From contig CAXFAI010000001.1 of the NCBI GenBank assembly GCA_964001305.1, positions 62,001-126,000 of the forward strand: a stretch of DNA of 64,000 bases, written 5' to 3'. The position numbers were made by a program, and so were the translations under genes. Shown piece after piece: positions 44,145 to 53,208 of this stretch. Origin of the DNA: CAJXMH01 sp964001305. Lineage in GTDB: Bacteria; Bacteroidota; Bacteroidia; Flavobacteriales_E; Vicingaceae. The notes beneath the pieces are model-generated. The model was given only the letters and a program-made list of their open reading frames with translations, was not told the DNA's origin and ran no database searches. Numbering within the stretch: the stretch's first letter is position 1; every line of letters begins with the position of its first letter.

Positions 44145-46070
44145 GTGCAAATGAAGCATCTAGTATTTATATTTTGGATTACATTTTTTTCAACTGAAGT
44201 ATTGGCTCAGTTTCAAATTGACAAAATTATTTCAGTTGAAAAAAATCAAAATAAGAGAAGCTTAAAAAGTCCAACTGCACAAACGGGAACTAATATTGAC
44301 ATTGTTTATTATCGTTTAAATTTAAAACTCAACTCTTCAGTTAAAAAGGTAGATGGTAGCGTTTGTGTTTACTTCAGAGCTAAAACAAATAATGTAAGAA
44401 CTATTAGTTTGAATCTTTCATCTCAACTTACTGTAGATTCAATTATCCAAAACAATACGCCTATTTTAACTCGCCATTCTAATGACTTGTTAAATTTTGA
44501 TTTAATCTCCAATATAAATACAAACCAATTAGACTCCGTAATTATTTATTATCATGGCATTCCGAATCCTGCAAACAATGGCTTTGGAACATTTACGGTA
44601 GATTCTTACAATGGGACTGATTCCGTTTTATGGACTTTGTCTCAACCTTATGGAGCTTCGGCTTGGTGGCCCTGTAAAGAAGGCTTAAGAGATAAAGCGG
44701 ACTCAGTTGAAGTTATTGTAACTAGTCCTTTAGGACAAAAGGTAGCTTCAAATGGCTTACTTCTTCACATAGATTCTACCTTAAACAGTAACACCTATCA
44801 CTGGAAAAGCACCTACCCCATTCCTGCTTACTTGATCGCTGTAGCGGTATCGAATTACAACATTGTTGAAGATAAACAACCATTGGGGAATGATTCTATC
44901 TATTTTCAACATTTCCTCTATCCGAATGATCCAAATTCAGTGAGAGCCTCTTTGCAAGAGACCTATCCATTCATGGTTCTTTTCGATTCCTTATTTGGGC
45001 CATATCCTTTTATAAAAGAAAAATACGGACATGCTTCTTGCAATTTTGGAGGAGGCATGGAACACCAAACTATGAGCTTTATGGGTAGCTATGGTGGTGA
45101 ATTAAATGCACATGAGTTAGCCCACCAATGGTTTGGCAATAAAGTGACTTGCAATAGCTGGCAGGACATTTGGCTCAATGAAGGTTTTGCTACTTATCTT
45201 ACATACTTAACCTATGAGTTTAATGTTGTGCATAACAGTCTTTATACAAGAGCATACTTAAATGGTATGAGAAACGCTTCGTTTAATAATGTACATGGTT
45301 CAGTTCATGTTACAGACACTAATATTGTATCACAAATTTTCAATGCTATGACTTACCAAAAAGGTGCAGCAGTCCTACATATGCTTCGTTATTTGGTGGG
45401 AGATTCTAGCTTTTTTGCAGCGTGTAGAAACTACTTAAATGATCCACAATTGGCCTATGGCTTTGCCTCTACTACTGATTTAAAAAATCACATGGAAGCA
45501 TCTTCTGGAATGAATTTAACGGAGTTTTTTAATGATTGGTTCTATGGGAAAGGATATCCTACCTATAATATTAATTGGAGTTATCAAGCAGGTTTATTTC
45601 AAATTAATTTCATTCAGTTTCAATCTCACCCGAGCTCTGTTCCCTATTTTGATATTCCAATTCCATTAAAGCTAGAAAATGCCAATTGGGACACCACTAT
45701 TTACTTAAGTCCAAGCATCAATCAATCTTCATTTTCCATACCTATTTCTCAAAATGTAAAAGTGTTGACTTTTGACCCTGAGTTACAAATTCTTGCAAGG
45801 GTTGGAGTAATAACACATACGGATGAAATAATAGCAATACAATCAAAATCATTAACTGTTTATCCAAACCCGGCTTCAAATCACTTAACAGTTCAAATAC
45901 CTAAAGAAGAGCTTTTAAAACATTTAACGGTATTTGATTCAAATGGAGACATCCTTTTAGAAAGTGAATTGAATGAGTTAAAAATTGAAGGCTTACCACA
46001 AGCCATTTATTTTCTGAAAATAGAAACAAATAGCTCCACCTACTATAGCAAGTTCATTAAGAAAGACTGA
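44145..46070 (+). CDS. Secreted M1-family metallo-aminopeptidase with T9SS tail
   Basis: The 641-residue protein has a signal peptide, the gluzincin zinc site HELAHQWFG at 323-331 with second-helix Glu E346 in NEGFATYL, and the substrate motif GGGMEHQTM (GxMEN-like, with His in place of Asn). The C-terminus VYPNPASNHLTVQ starts a T9SS sorting domain. The enzyme cuts N-terminal residues from peptides outside the cell. It starts 13 bp after paralogue C and may share its transcript. Confidence 0.92.
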   Translation: MQMKHLVFIFWITFFSTEVLAQFQIDKIISVEKNQNKRSLKSPTAQTGTNIDIVYYRLNLKLNSSVKKVDGSVCVYFRAKTNNVRTISLNLSSQLTVDSIIQNNTPILTRHSNDLLNFDLISNINTNQLDSVIIYYHGIPNPANNGFGTFTVDSYNGTDSVLWTLSQPYGASAWWPCKEGLRDKADSVEVIVTSPLGQKVASNGLLLHIDSTLNSNTYHWKSTYPIPAYLIAVAVSNYNIVEDKQPLGNDSIYFQHFLYPNDPNSVRASLQETYPFMVLFDSLFGPYPFIKEKYGHASCNFGGGMEHQTMSFMGSYGGELNAHELAHQWFGNKVTCNSWQDIWLNEGFATYLTYLTYEFNVVHNSLYTRAYLNGMRNASFNNVHGSVHVTDTNIVSQIFNAMTYQKGAAVLHMLRYLVGDSSFFAACRNYLNDPQLAYGFASTTDLKNHMEASSGMNLTEFFNDWFYGKGYPTYNINWSYQAGLFQINFIQFQSHPSSVPYFDIPIPLKLENANWDTTIYLSPSINQSSFSIPISQNVKVLTFDPELQILARVGVITHTDEIIAIQSKSLTVYPNPASNHLTVQIPKEELLKHLTVFDSNGDILLESELNELKIEGLPQAIYFLKIETNSSTYYSKFIKKD

Positions 46071-46205
46071 CACATTGGCTTAATTTTTATAATATTGAGT
46101 AAACAAACTCTCTTTTTCTGCCATATTTGCTCATTTATCATTTCTATTTCTGTTGGTTTATAAATTGTTGAACTGATTACGAAGTTTAATTTATAGATCA
46201 GAAAA

Positions 46206-48830
46206 ATGAATTTTAAAAACTATACTATAAAATCGCAAGAGGCTGTTCAGCAGGCACAACAATTAGCCATGAGCAAACAGCATCAGGCTATAGAAAATGG
46301 TCACTTATTGCAAGCTATACTTGAAGTAGATGAAAATGCAACTCCCTTTTTATTAAAAAAAATGGGAGTTAATGTAGACATACTCAAGCAAGCATTAGAA
46401 CGAATTGTTAATGCATATCCTACCGTTTCAGGAGGTGATCAATACTTATCCAAAAAGGCAAGTGAAAGTCTAAACAAAGCAAATGATTACCTTAAAAAGT
46501 TTAAAGATGAATATGTATCCATTGAGCATTTACTTCTTGGACTTTTAAAAAGTGGAGATCAAGTTTCTCAACTGATGAAAGATAGTGGGGTTAACGAAAA
46601 AGACTTAATTCAAGCTATAGAAGAGTTGAGAAAAGGAGAGCGAGTTACCTCTCAAACCGCTGAAGACACTTACAATTCGTTGAATAAATATGCGAAAAAT
46701 TTAAATCAACTCGCTAGCGAAAACAAGCTAGACCCGGTAATCGGAAGAGATGAAGAAATCAGACGCGTGCTTCAAATTCTTTCTAGAAGGACTAAAAATA
46801 ACCCAATACTGATTGGAGAACCAGGCGTTGGTAAAACAGCCATTGCCGAAGGATTGGCGCACCGAATTATTGGTGGAGATGTCCCCGAAAACTTAAAAAG
46901 CAAACAAATCTATTCTTTAGATATGGGCTCTTTGGTTGCCGGGGCTAAATACAAAGGTGAATTTGAAGAAAGATTGAAATCAGTCGTTAAAGAAGTTACT
47001 ACTGCCGAAGGTGAAATTGTTCTTTTTATTGATGAAATACACACCTTAGTTGGTGCCGGAGGTGGCGAAGGAGCTATGGATGCAGCAAACATCTTAAAAC
47101 CTGCACTAGCTAGAGGCGAATTAAGAGCAATAGGTGCAACTACTTTAAATGAGTACCAAAAGTATTTTGAGAAAGACAAAGCATTAGAAAGACGTTTTCA
47201 AAAGGTTTTAATTGATGAGCCGAATACTGATGATGCAGTATCCATTTTAAGAGGAATTAAAGAAAAATACGAAACACATCATAAAGTTCAAATCAAGGAT
47301 GAAGCGATTATATCTGCGGTTGAGCTTTCTCAACGCTACATTACAGATCGTTTTTTACCCGACAAGGCCATTGACTTGATTGATGAGGCTGCGGCTAAAT
47401 TGCGTATGGAAATCAATTCAAAACCTGAAGAGTTAGATGAATTGGACCGTAAAGTTCGTCAGCTTGAAATAGAACGCGAAGCCATAAAGCGAGAGAAAGA
47501 TCAAGCCAAATTGGATTTATTGAGCAAAGAAATTGCCAATTTGAATGAAAAAAGAAATGAGTTAAATGCCAAATGGCAAGCAGAAAGAGGGATAGTTGAT
47601 GGCATCCAAAAGGCGAAGGAGAGTATAGACCAATTTAAGTTTGAGGCAAAACAAGCTGAAAAAAGTGGCGATTATGAAAAAGTAGCCGAGCTTAGATATG
47701 GTAAAATCAAAGAGGCTGAATTAGAATTAGAGCATTTTAAAGAAAAGCTAAGTAATCTAAAAAGTAAATCAACCCTAATTAAAGAAGAAGTTGATGCGGA
47801 AGAGATTGCAGATGTGGTAAGTCGATGGACTGGAATACCTATTAGTAAAATGCTACAGAGCGAAAGAGAAAAACTGTTGCACTTGGAAGAAGAACTACAT
47901 AAACGTGTTGTAGGACAAGAAGAGGCAATTCAAGCCGTATCTGATGCAGTAAGAAGAAGTCGAGCTGGAATGCAAGATGAAAAGAAACCCATAGGTTCTT
48001 TTATATTCCTAGGAACTACGGGAGTTGGTAAAACTGAATTAGCTAAATCATTAAGTGATTACTTATTTAATGATGAAAATGCCATGACTCGAATTGACAT
48101 GAGCGAATATCAAGAGCGACATGCTGTTTCTCGCTTAGTTGGAGCACCTCCCGGCTATGTGGGTTACGATGAAGGTGGACAGCTAACTGAAGCAGTTAGG
48201 AGACGCCCCTACTCTGTGATTCTCTTGGACGAAATTGAAAAAGCACATCCCGATGTATTTAATATTCTGTTACAAGTCTTAGACGATGGGCGCTTAACAG
48301 ATAATAAAGGAAGATTGGTCAATTTTAAGAACACAATCATCATTATGACATCAAATCTGGGTTCACATATCATACAAGAAAATTATGAGAATAATAAAGA
48401 TATTGACTCTGAATCACTTCAAGAAAGGACCAGAAAAGAAGTTCTGGACTTATTGAGAAAAACAATTCGACCAGAGTTTTTGAACCGAATTGACGAGACA
48501 ATTATGTTTACTCCTTTAACGAAAGAAAACATTAAACAAATTGTAAGACTTCAATTGAAAGGAGTTCAAAAGATGGCAGCAAAAAATAATTTAATACTAC
48601 AGCCATCTGAAGAGGTTGTTGAGTTTATTGCTGAATTGGGTTATGATCCTCAATTTGGCGCAAGACCAGTGAAACGAGTAATTCAAAAACAAGTTTTGAA
48701 TGAACTATCAAAAGCTATTCTCGGAAATAAAATAAAACCAGGAGATAAAGTAGTAATGGATGTTTTTGAAGATCAAGTTGTTTTCAGACAACCCATTGAG
48801 GATGAATTGAAAGAAGTAATTGGAAAATAA
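46206..48830 (+). CDS. clpB: ClpB disaggregase
   Basis: The 874-residue AAA+ chaperone works with DnaK to pull proteins out of aggregates. It has the N-terminal Clp repeats (QEAVQQAQQLAMSKQHQAIE), first Walker A GEPGVGKT (204-211) and Walker B LFIDEIHTLVGAG. The middle coiled-coil domain (about 400-530) and second module GTTGVGKTE with LLDEIEKAHPDVF follow, and then GYDPQFGARPVKRVIQ. The middle domain identifies ClpB rather than ClpA or ClpC. It is a single gene closed by a strong terminator. Confidence 0.96.
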   Translation: MNFKNYTIKSQEAVQQAQQLAMSKQHQAIENGHLLQAILEVDENATPFLLKKMGVNVDILKQALERIVNAYPTVSGGDQYLSKKASESLNKANDYLKKFKDEYVSIEHLLLGLLKSGDQVSQLMKDSGVNEKDLIQAIEELRKGERVTSQTAEDTYNSLNKYAKNLNQLASENKLDPVIGRDEEIRRVLQILSRRTKNNPILIGEPGVGKTAIAEGLAHRIIGGDVPENLKSKQIYSLDMGSLVAGAKYKGEFEERLKSVVKEVTTAEGEIVLFIDEIHTLVGAGGGEGAMDAANILKPALARGELRAIGATTLNEYQKYFEKDKALERRFQKVLIDEPNTDDAVSILRGIKEKYETHHKVQIKDEAIISAVELSQRYITDRFLPDKAIDLIDEAAAKLRMEINSKPEELDELDRKVRQLEIEREAIKREKDQAKLDLLSKEIANLNEKRNELNAKWQAERGIVDGIQKAKESIDQFKFEAKQAEKSGDYEKVAELRYGKIKEAELELEHFKEKLSNLKSKSTLIKEEVDAEEIADVVSRWTGIPISKMLQSEREKLLHLEEELHKRVVGQEEAIQAVSDAVRRSRAGMQDEKKPIGSFIFLGTTGVGKTELAKSLSDYLFNDENAMTRIDMSEYQERHAVSRLVGAPPGYVGYDEGGQLTEAVRRRPYSVILLDEIEKAHPDVFNILLQVLDDGRLTDNKGRLVNFKNTIIIMTSNLGSHIIQENYENNKDIDSESLQERTRKEVLDLLRKTIRPEFLNRIDETIMFTPLTKENIKQIVRLQLKGVQKMAAKNNLILQPSEEVVEFIAELGYDPQFGARPVKRVIQKQVLNELSKAILGNKIKPGDKVVMDVFEDQVVFRQPIEDELKEVIGK

Positions 48831-48847
48831 AAAAGTTCTTAAAATTT

Positions 48848-48875
48848 AAAGGGTGCTTAAAAACAAGCACCCTTT
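48848..48875 (+). terminator. Intrinsic terminator of clpB
   Basis: AAAGGGTGCTT (48848-48858) and AAGCACCCTTT (48865-48875) form an 11-bp perfect stem with a 6-nt loop, followed by T-rich sequence, 18 bp past the clpB stop. Confidence 0.9.
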
Positions 48876-48908
48876 TGTATTTTTGAGAGAAATAAAATTG
48901 ATCAAACT

Positions 48909-49451
48909 ATGAAAGTTTTAAAGTGGATACTCATTGTCCTTATTGTTTTAGCAGTTGCGGCCTACGGTGGTTTTCAATACATGAAAAGCGAAACTAAAAA
49001 ACATAGCCCACAAGACACGGCTATTTATGAAGCCGATCAATTTAAAATCAAGGTTGAATACTCTAGACCTTACAAAAAAGGTAGAGAAATTTTTGGTGGT
49101 CTTGTTCCTTATGAAGAGGTTTGGAGAACAGGTGCAAATGAACCAACAACTTTAACCGTAAATCAAGACATTCAATTTGGGGATGAAGAATTGAAAGCTG
49201 GTACATATACCTTATGGACGATTCCTTATACTTCTCAATGGACCATTATAGTCAATAGTAAAATGTATGGATGGGGAGTTGGTTGGGATAGCAAGCCTTC
49301 TCGAGATCCGAAGTATGATGTTTTAAAAATAAATGTTCCAGTTCAAGAATTAAACGATGTAGTAGAGCAGTTTACGATTGACTTTGAATACCATGTAAAT
49401 TTGAGTATGGCTTGGGATAAATCAAAAGTTATGGTACCGATTATGTACTAG
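48909..49451 (+). CDS. DUF2911 protein with N-terminal membrane anchor
   Basis: The 180-residue protein has one N-terminal hydrophobic helix (LKWILIVLIVLAVAAYGGF) and the DUF2911 core: YSRPYKKGREIFGGLVPYEEVWRTG, then NEPTTLTV and LKAGTYTLWTIP. DUF2911 proteins are common envelope proteins of unknown function in Bacteroidota. It is followed 11 bp later by the AsmA-like gene. Confidence 0.85.
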   Translation: MKVLKWILIVLIVLAVAAYGGFQYMKSETKKHSPQDTAIYEADQFKIKVEYSRPYKKGREIFGGLVPYEEVWRTGANEPTTLTVNQDIQFGDEELKAGTYTLWTIPYTSQWTIIVNSKMYGWGVGWDSKPSRDPKYDVLKINVPVQELNDVVEQFTIDFEYHVNLSMAWDKSKVMVPIMY

Positions 49452-49462
49452 TTTTTAAAAAA

Positions 49463-50986
49463 TTGAAAAAGCTTGCTCTATTTAGTTTATTGCTTGTTGT
49501 TCTCCTAATCACAGGCTTCTTTGTTATCAACCCGATTGCAAAATACTATTTAAATAAGGAGATTTCTAAATTTGAAAAGCAAGAAAACATTCTATTCTAC
49601 GGCTTAGAGATTGACATCTTTCAGAATTGCTTTTCTATAGACTCTTTAAGTTCTAATAACAAAGACAGCTTACATACTTTTTCAGCTAAAGGTCTTTCCA
49701 TTAAGGGAATTGACTACTTAGCACTATTAAAAGACGCTCATATTTCCTTAGACTCTTTTTCAATTAAATCGGTTGAGTATCAATTAAAAATAGATAGTGT
49801 TGAAGAATTGAAATCAGATGAATCAAAAGTCAATTCTCAATCTAAATTTAACCACATTACTATCAGTCATTTCAAAGTTAATAGCCTTGATGCTCATTTT
49901 GAAACAAAATCAAAAGAAGAAAATGCAATTAATCAACTAAGCAATTTGTACTTAGAAACTTCCGGACTTGAACTAATGCTCAATGATTCTTCTAAGATTA
50001 AAAGTTTTGAAAAAATAAAACTACATGCTGATTCTTTTAGTCACAATAGAGAGCATTTACAGTTTAGCTTTAAAAATATGCAACTACATAATGATTCGAT
50101 TCAGTTGGTTGATTTTCTTATAAAAACGAAGAAAGACTATGAATTTAGACATCGAAAGACTTCGTTGGATGCTAAAATTGAGGACATTAGAATAGAGTTA
50201 GCGCTACAAGAGTTGTTGAGAGAAAATACGTTTAATGTATTTAAAGTTGAATTAGATCAATATCAAGTGCAAGCGCATATGGACAAGCGAAAGCCATCTG
50301 ATGAAGAAATCAAATCAGGTTTGCATAATTCATTAATGAATTTAGCTGTAACCCTAAATTTAGATAGTTTTATCGCTAAAAATGGACATATTTCTTACTC
50401 AGAACAAGTAAAAAATAGCCCAAAGAGAGGTAAAGTGTTTTTTACAGATGTGCTCATTTCTGCAACAAATTTGACCAATAAAGAATCAAAGTTGGTCTCT
50501 AATCCCATCGCTATACTAGACCTAAGAGGAAATTTAATGGGTGAAGGTGATTTGAAAGCGCATGTTCAATTTGATTTGAAAAGTGAATTGGGAGCGCATA
50601 GACTAAAAGGCAGCTTAGGAAAAATGGACTTAACTTCATTAAATGAAGTACTAAAACCCATTGTTTTTGTTGATTTTAAAAGTGGACAATGCGAGCAGCT
50701 AATTTTCAACTTTTCGGCAAATCAAAATGAAGCCAAAGGAGATTTAGACTTTTATTATCAAAATATGAAGATCCAATTCCATAGCAGACAAAATATAAAA
50801 AGACCTGCAATAATTACGAAATTGGGAACAGGTTTAGTAAATGCATTAGTAGTTAGACGTAACAATCCTATGAATGACAAATTCAAACATGGTTCAATTG
50901 ATTTTCAAAGAGATAAGACCAAATCCATCTTTAATTTTTGGTGGAAATCTGTATTCACAGGAATGGCTAACACCATTGTCAATTAA
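49463..50986 (+). CDS. AsmA/DUF748-like envelope protein, TTG start
   Basis: The 507-residue product starts at TTG 49463 (KKLALFSLLLVVLLITGFFV is the membrane anchor). No upstream ATG gives a better start. The rest is rich in alternating beta strands with repeats such as SFSIKSVEYQLKID and LRGNLMGEGDLKAHVQFDL, and ends FNFWWKSVFTGMANTIVN. This resembles AsmA-like and DUF748 proteins that span the periplasm and may carry lipids between membranes. The assignment is by pattern only. Its stop overlaps the convergent OmpA-family gene by 4 bp. Confidence 0.72.
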   Translation: MKKLALFSLLLVVLLITGFFVINPIAKYYLNKEISKFEKQENILFYGLEIDIFQNCFSIDSLSSNNKDSLHTFSAKGLSIKGIDYLALLKDAHISLDSFSIKSVEYQLKIDSVEELKSDESKVNSQSKFNHITISHFKVNSLDAHFETKSKEENAINQLSNLYLETSGLELMLNDSSKIKSFEKIKLHADSFSHNREHLQFSFKNMQLHNDSIQLVDFLIKTKKDYEFRHRKTSLDAKIEDIRIELALQELLRENTFNVFKVELDQYQVQAHMDKRKPSDEEIKSGLHNSLMNLAVTLNLDSFIAKNGHISYSEQVKNSPKRGKVFFTDVLISATNLTNKESKLVSNPIAILDLRGNLMGEGDLKAHVQFDLKSELGAHRLKGSLGKMDLTSLNEVLKPIVFVDFKSGQCEQLIFNFSANQNEAKGDLDFYYQNMKIQFHSRQNIKRPAIITKLGTGLVNALVVRRNNPMNDKFKHGSIDFQRDKTKSIFNFWWKSVFTGMANTIVN

Positions 50987-52242
50987 AATTTCAATTGAAA
51001 TTCTACTCTTCTGTTTTCAAACCTTGAAGCTTCATCCAGATTACTTTGAAGAGGGCTACTCTCCCCTTTTCCACTGATACTGAGTCTTTCTGGGTTTATT
51101 TGATTTTGAACTAAGAACGTTCGAACTGCCTTAGCACGATTAATGGACAAAGTCATATTTTCTTCATCGCTTCCAACATCATCGGTATGTCCAATGATTA
51201 GCACCTGAAGACTTCCCATTTTTTTCAATAAGTCAACCAATTGGTTCAACTGCTTATAAGACTCTTCTCTTATAATAGCTTCATTCGTATTGAACTGAAC
51301 TTTTAAATCGAATTGAAGTTTATCATCTACTTCACCCAAGTATTTCTTATCCCACTTATTAAGCTCTTTTTTAACGTACGCGGACACCAATTTCTCTGCT
51401 TGAGGTATTCGTTTTCCTTTTGATGAAAGAGATTTTGCTCTAATTAAAACAGCCGAGTCATAAATACGATCCCCAACATCGGCAATAGCTATTTTAAAAT
51501 GATAACTTCTTCCTTCTTTAAGTAAAACTTTAGCTTTTAAGGGAATGGTAAACCCATCAAACTGAAACAATTGAGCTCTCATGGCCATGGCCTTATGGTT
51601 TTGCCAAAACTCATTGGAATGAACATGTAAAAAATCAGAAGGCAAAAAGTACTGCTCGTTTCTCCTGTGGTTTACATTATCAATACTAACTGTTGTTCTA
51701 CCATCAGGTAAAAGAGCAATATTTCTTGGATAAATAGACTTTGAACCATTCTCTTTAATAAAGAAGCCAAATACGTCATTTACTCCTTTATTTACATATT
51801 CTGGGTATTCTTCAGAAGCAAAAATGTATTCAAATTCTAAACTGTCTCTCAAGGCAATTAAATCGAACTCAAGTACTGCTGCATCTGTAGTTGGAGCAGT
51901 AGAGATAGCTTGAAGATTTATGTCTCTTCTTGCCGAAGTACGACTGCCTTCATCTATTTTATCATTTGGACCCTGAGCATCAAAAACATTTCCTGTAGAT
52001 AAAATAATGCCACTATCAATCAATGCTTCAGGCCAATCGTTGTAAAATGCACCAATAGACTGAGTACTGCCAGTAAATTGCACATTTTCAATGATTAAAT
52101 CACTTTGATTTCCTAATAAAAGCTCTATTACTAAAAGCTCAGCACTCTTAGTCGTATCTAATGAAATCATTTGGGCTTGAAGCGCACTTAAAAAAAGATA
52201 GACTAAGCCAAAAAGAAAAAGTTTTGTTGATTTAATTCCCAT
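50983..52242 (-). CDS. Choice-of-anchor L / OmpA-family outer-membrane protein
   Basis: The 419-residue protein has a signal peptide, a choice-of-anchor-L domain (VQFTGSTQSIGAFYNDWPEAL, ALIDSGIILSTGNVFDAQGP), and a C-terminal OmpA peptidoglycan-binding domain (VLIIGHTDDVGSDEENMTLS then NRAKAVRTFLV). The conserved D and R of the diaminopimelate-binding loop are present. It should tether to the cell wall while the N-terminal part faces the surface or periplasm. It overlaps the prohibitin gene by 11 bp. Confidence 0.9.
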   Translation of the reverse strand: MGIKSTKLFLFGLVYLFLSALQAQMISLDTTKSAELLVIELLLGNQSDLIIENVQFTGSTQSIGAFYNDWPEALIDSGIILSTGNVFDAQGPNDKIDEGSRTSARRDINLQAISTAPTTDAAVLEFDLIALRDSLEFEYIFASEEYPEYVNKGVNDVFGFFIKENGSKSIYPRNIALLPDGRTTVSIDNVNHRRNEQYFLPSDFLHVHSNEFWQNHKAMAMRAQLFQFDGFTIPLKAKVLLKEGRSYHFKIAIADVGDRIYDSAVLIRAKSLSSKGKRIPQAEKLVSAYVKKELNKWDKKYLGEVDDKLQFDLKVQFNTNEAIIREESYKQLNQLVDLLKKMGSLQVLIIGHTDDVGSDEENMTLSINRAKAVRTFLVQNQINPERLSISGKGESSPLQSNLDEASRFENRRVEFQLKF

Positions 52243-53074
52243 TTAAAATTAATGGTAAACCATCATCGCCACCACCAATAACTACAATTTTAGAATTTGA
52301 TGATTTAGCTAGCTCTTCCGTAGCTGATATTCCTTTTTCACGTAAAATGTTATCGGTAATAGAGGCACTTAAAATACGGTTCGCTGCGGCTTTTCCTTCT
52401 GCATCAATTCTTCTTCTTTCTGCTTCTTTTTTCTCCTTCTCTATTAAATAATCATATTTCTGTGCTTCCTGCTCCGCCGCAAGTTTCGTTTCAATAGATT
52501 CTTTTATGGTTTTAGGGAGCTTCACCGAACGAAAAAGCATAGCTTCTAAAATCACATTGTTTTCAGATAATACAGCTCTAGTATTTTCTTCAATTGTTGT
52601 TTCAATTTCTTGTCGTTTGGAAGCGTATAATTCTTCAGGTGTATACTGACCAACTATTTCTCTAACTGCTGACCGAAGCTCCGGACGGACCAACCTTTCT
52701 ACGTAGCCCATTTGAAATGACTCATACAAATACCCAATTCGACTAGGATCTGGTTTGTACCTTAAAGAAACATCTAAACTAATCGACAAACCATCTTTAG
52801 ATAGAACATCCATAGTTTCTTCGATTTGTTGCTCTGAGATATCGAATTTAATCAGCTCATCCCATGGAGCAATAATATTGTATCCCGAACCTTTTACATG
52901 ATCTTTATCGATTCCTTTGTTCACTATTTTCTTAAAAACTACTCCTCTTTCTGTTGGTCCTAAAAGAACAAAAATGTTCGAAAAGAAAACGAGAAGTATA
53001 ATTACTACAACCCCTATGATAATAAAGGGTCTCAATTTAGCAGGGTCAAATGACGGTTGATCGTATTGGCTCAT
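52232..53074 (-). CDS. Prohibitin/SPFH-family membrane protein
   Basis: The 280-residue protein has one N-terminal membrane helix (FIIIGVVVIILLVFFSNIFVL), a Band 7/SPFH domain (VVFKKIVNKGIDKDHVKGSG, TMDVLSKDGLSISLDVSLRY) and a coiled-coil region rich in A, E and K (residues 200-250). SPFH proteins form oligomeric membrane rings that organise proteases and lipid domains. The two-gene unit with the OmpA protein is preceded by a TACCTTTG box at 53100-53093. Confidence 0.88.
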   Translation of the reverse strand: MSQYDQPSFDPAKLRPFIIIGVVVIILLVFFSNIFVLLGPTERGVVFKKIVNKGIDKDHVKGSGYNIIAPWDELIKFDISEQQIEETMDVLSKDGLSISLDVSLRYKPDPSRIGYLYESFQMGYVERLVRPELRSAVREIVGQYTPEELYASKRQEIETTIEENTRAVLSENNVILEAMLFRSVKLPKTIKESIETKLAAEQEAQKYDYLIEKEKKEAERRRIDAEGKAAANRILSASITDNILREKGISATEELAKSSNSKIVVIGGGDDGLPLILNGN

Positions 53075-53092
53075 ATATATTCAATTTAAAGT

Positions 53093-53100
53093 CAAAGGTA
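53093..53100 (-). promoter_or_regulatory. Candidate -7 box of the prohibitin-OmpA unit
   Basis: The minus strand reads TACCTTTG, matching TANNTTTG, 19 bp before the prohibitin start codon. No -33 TTG is seen. Confidence 0.42.
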
Positions 53101-53208
53101 ATACGGATTAGTAAGCTTTGGTAATTTTGAACACATTACTTCCTTTCTTTAATTTCTATTTTGCAAAGTATGATAAACTCAACCTTTTAAATTTAATTAC
53201 AGGAAATT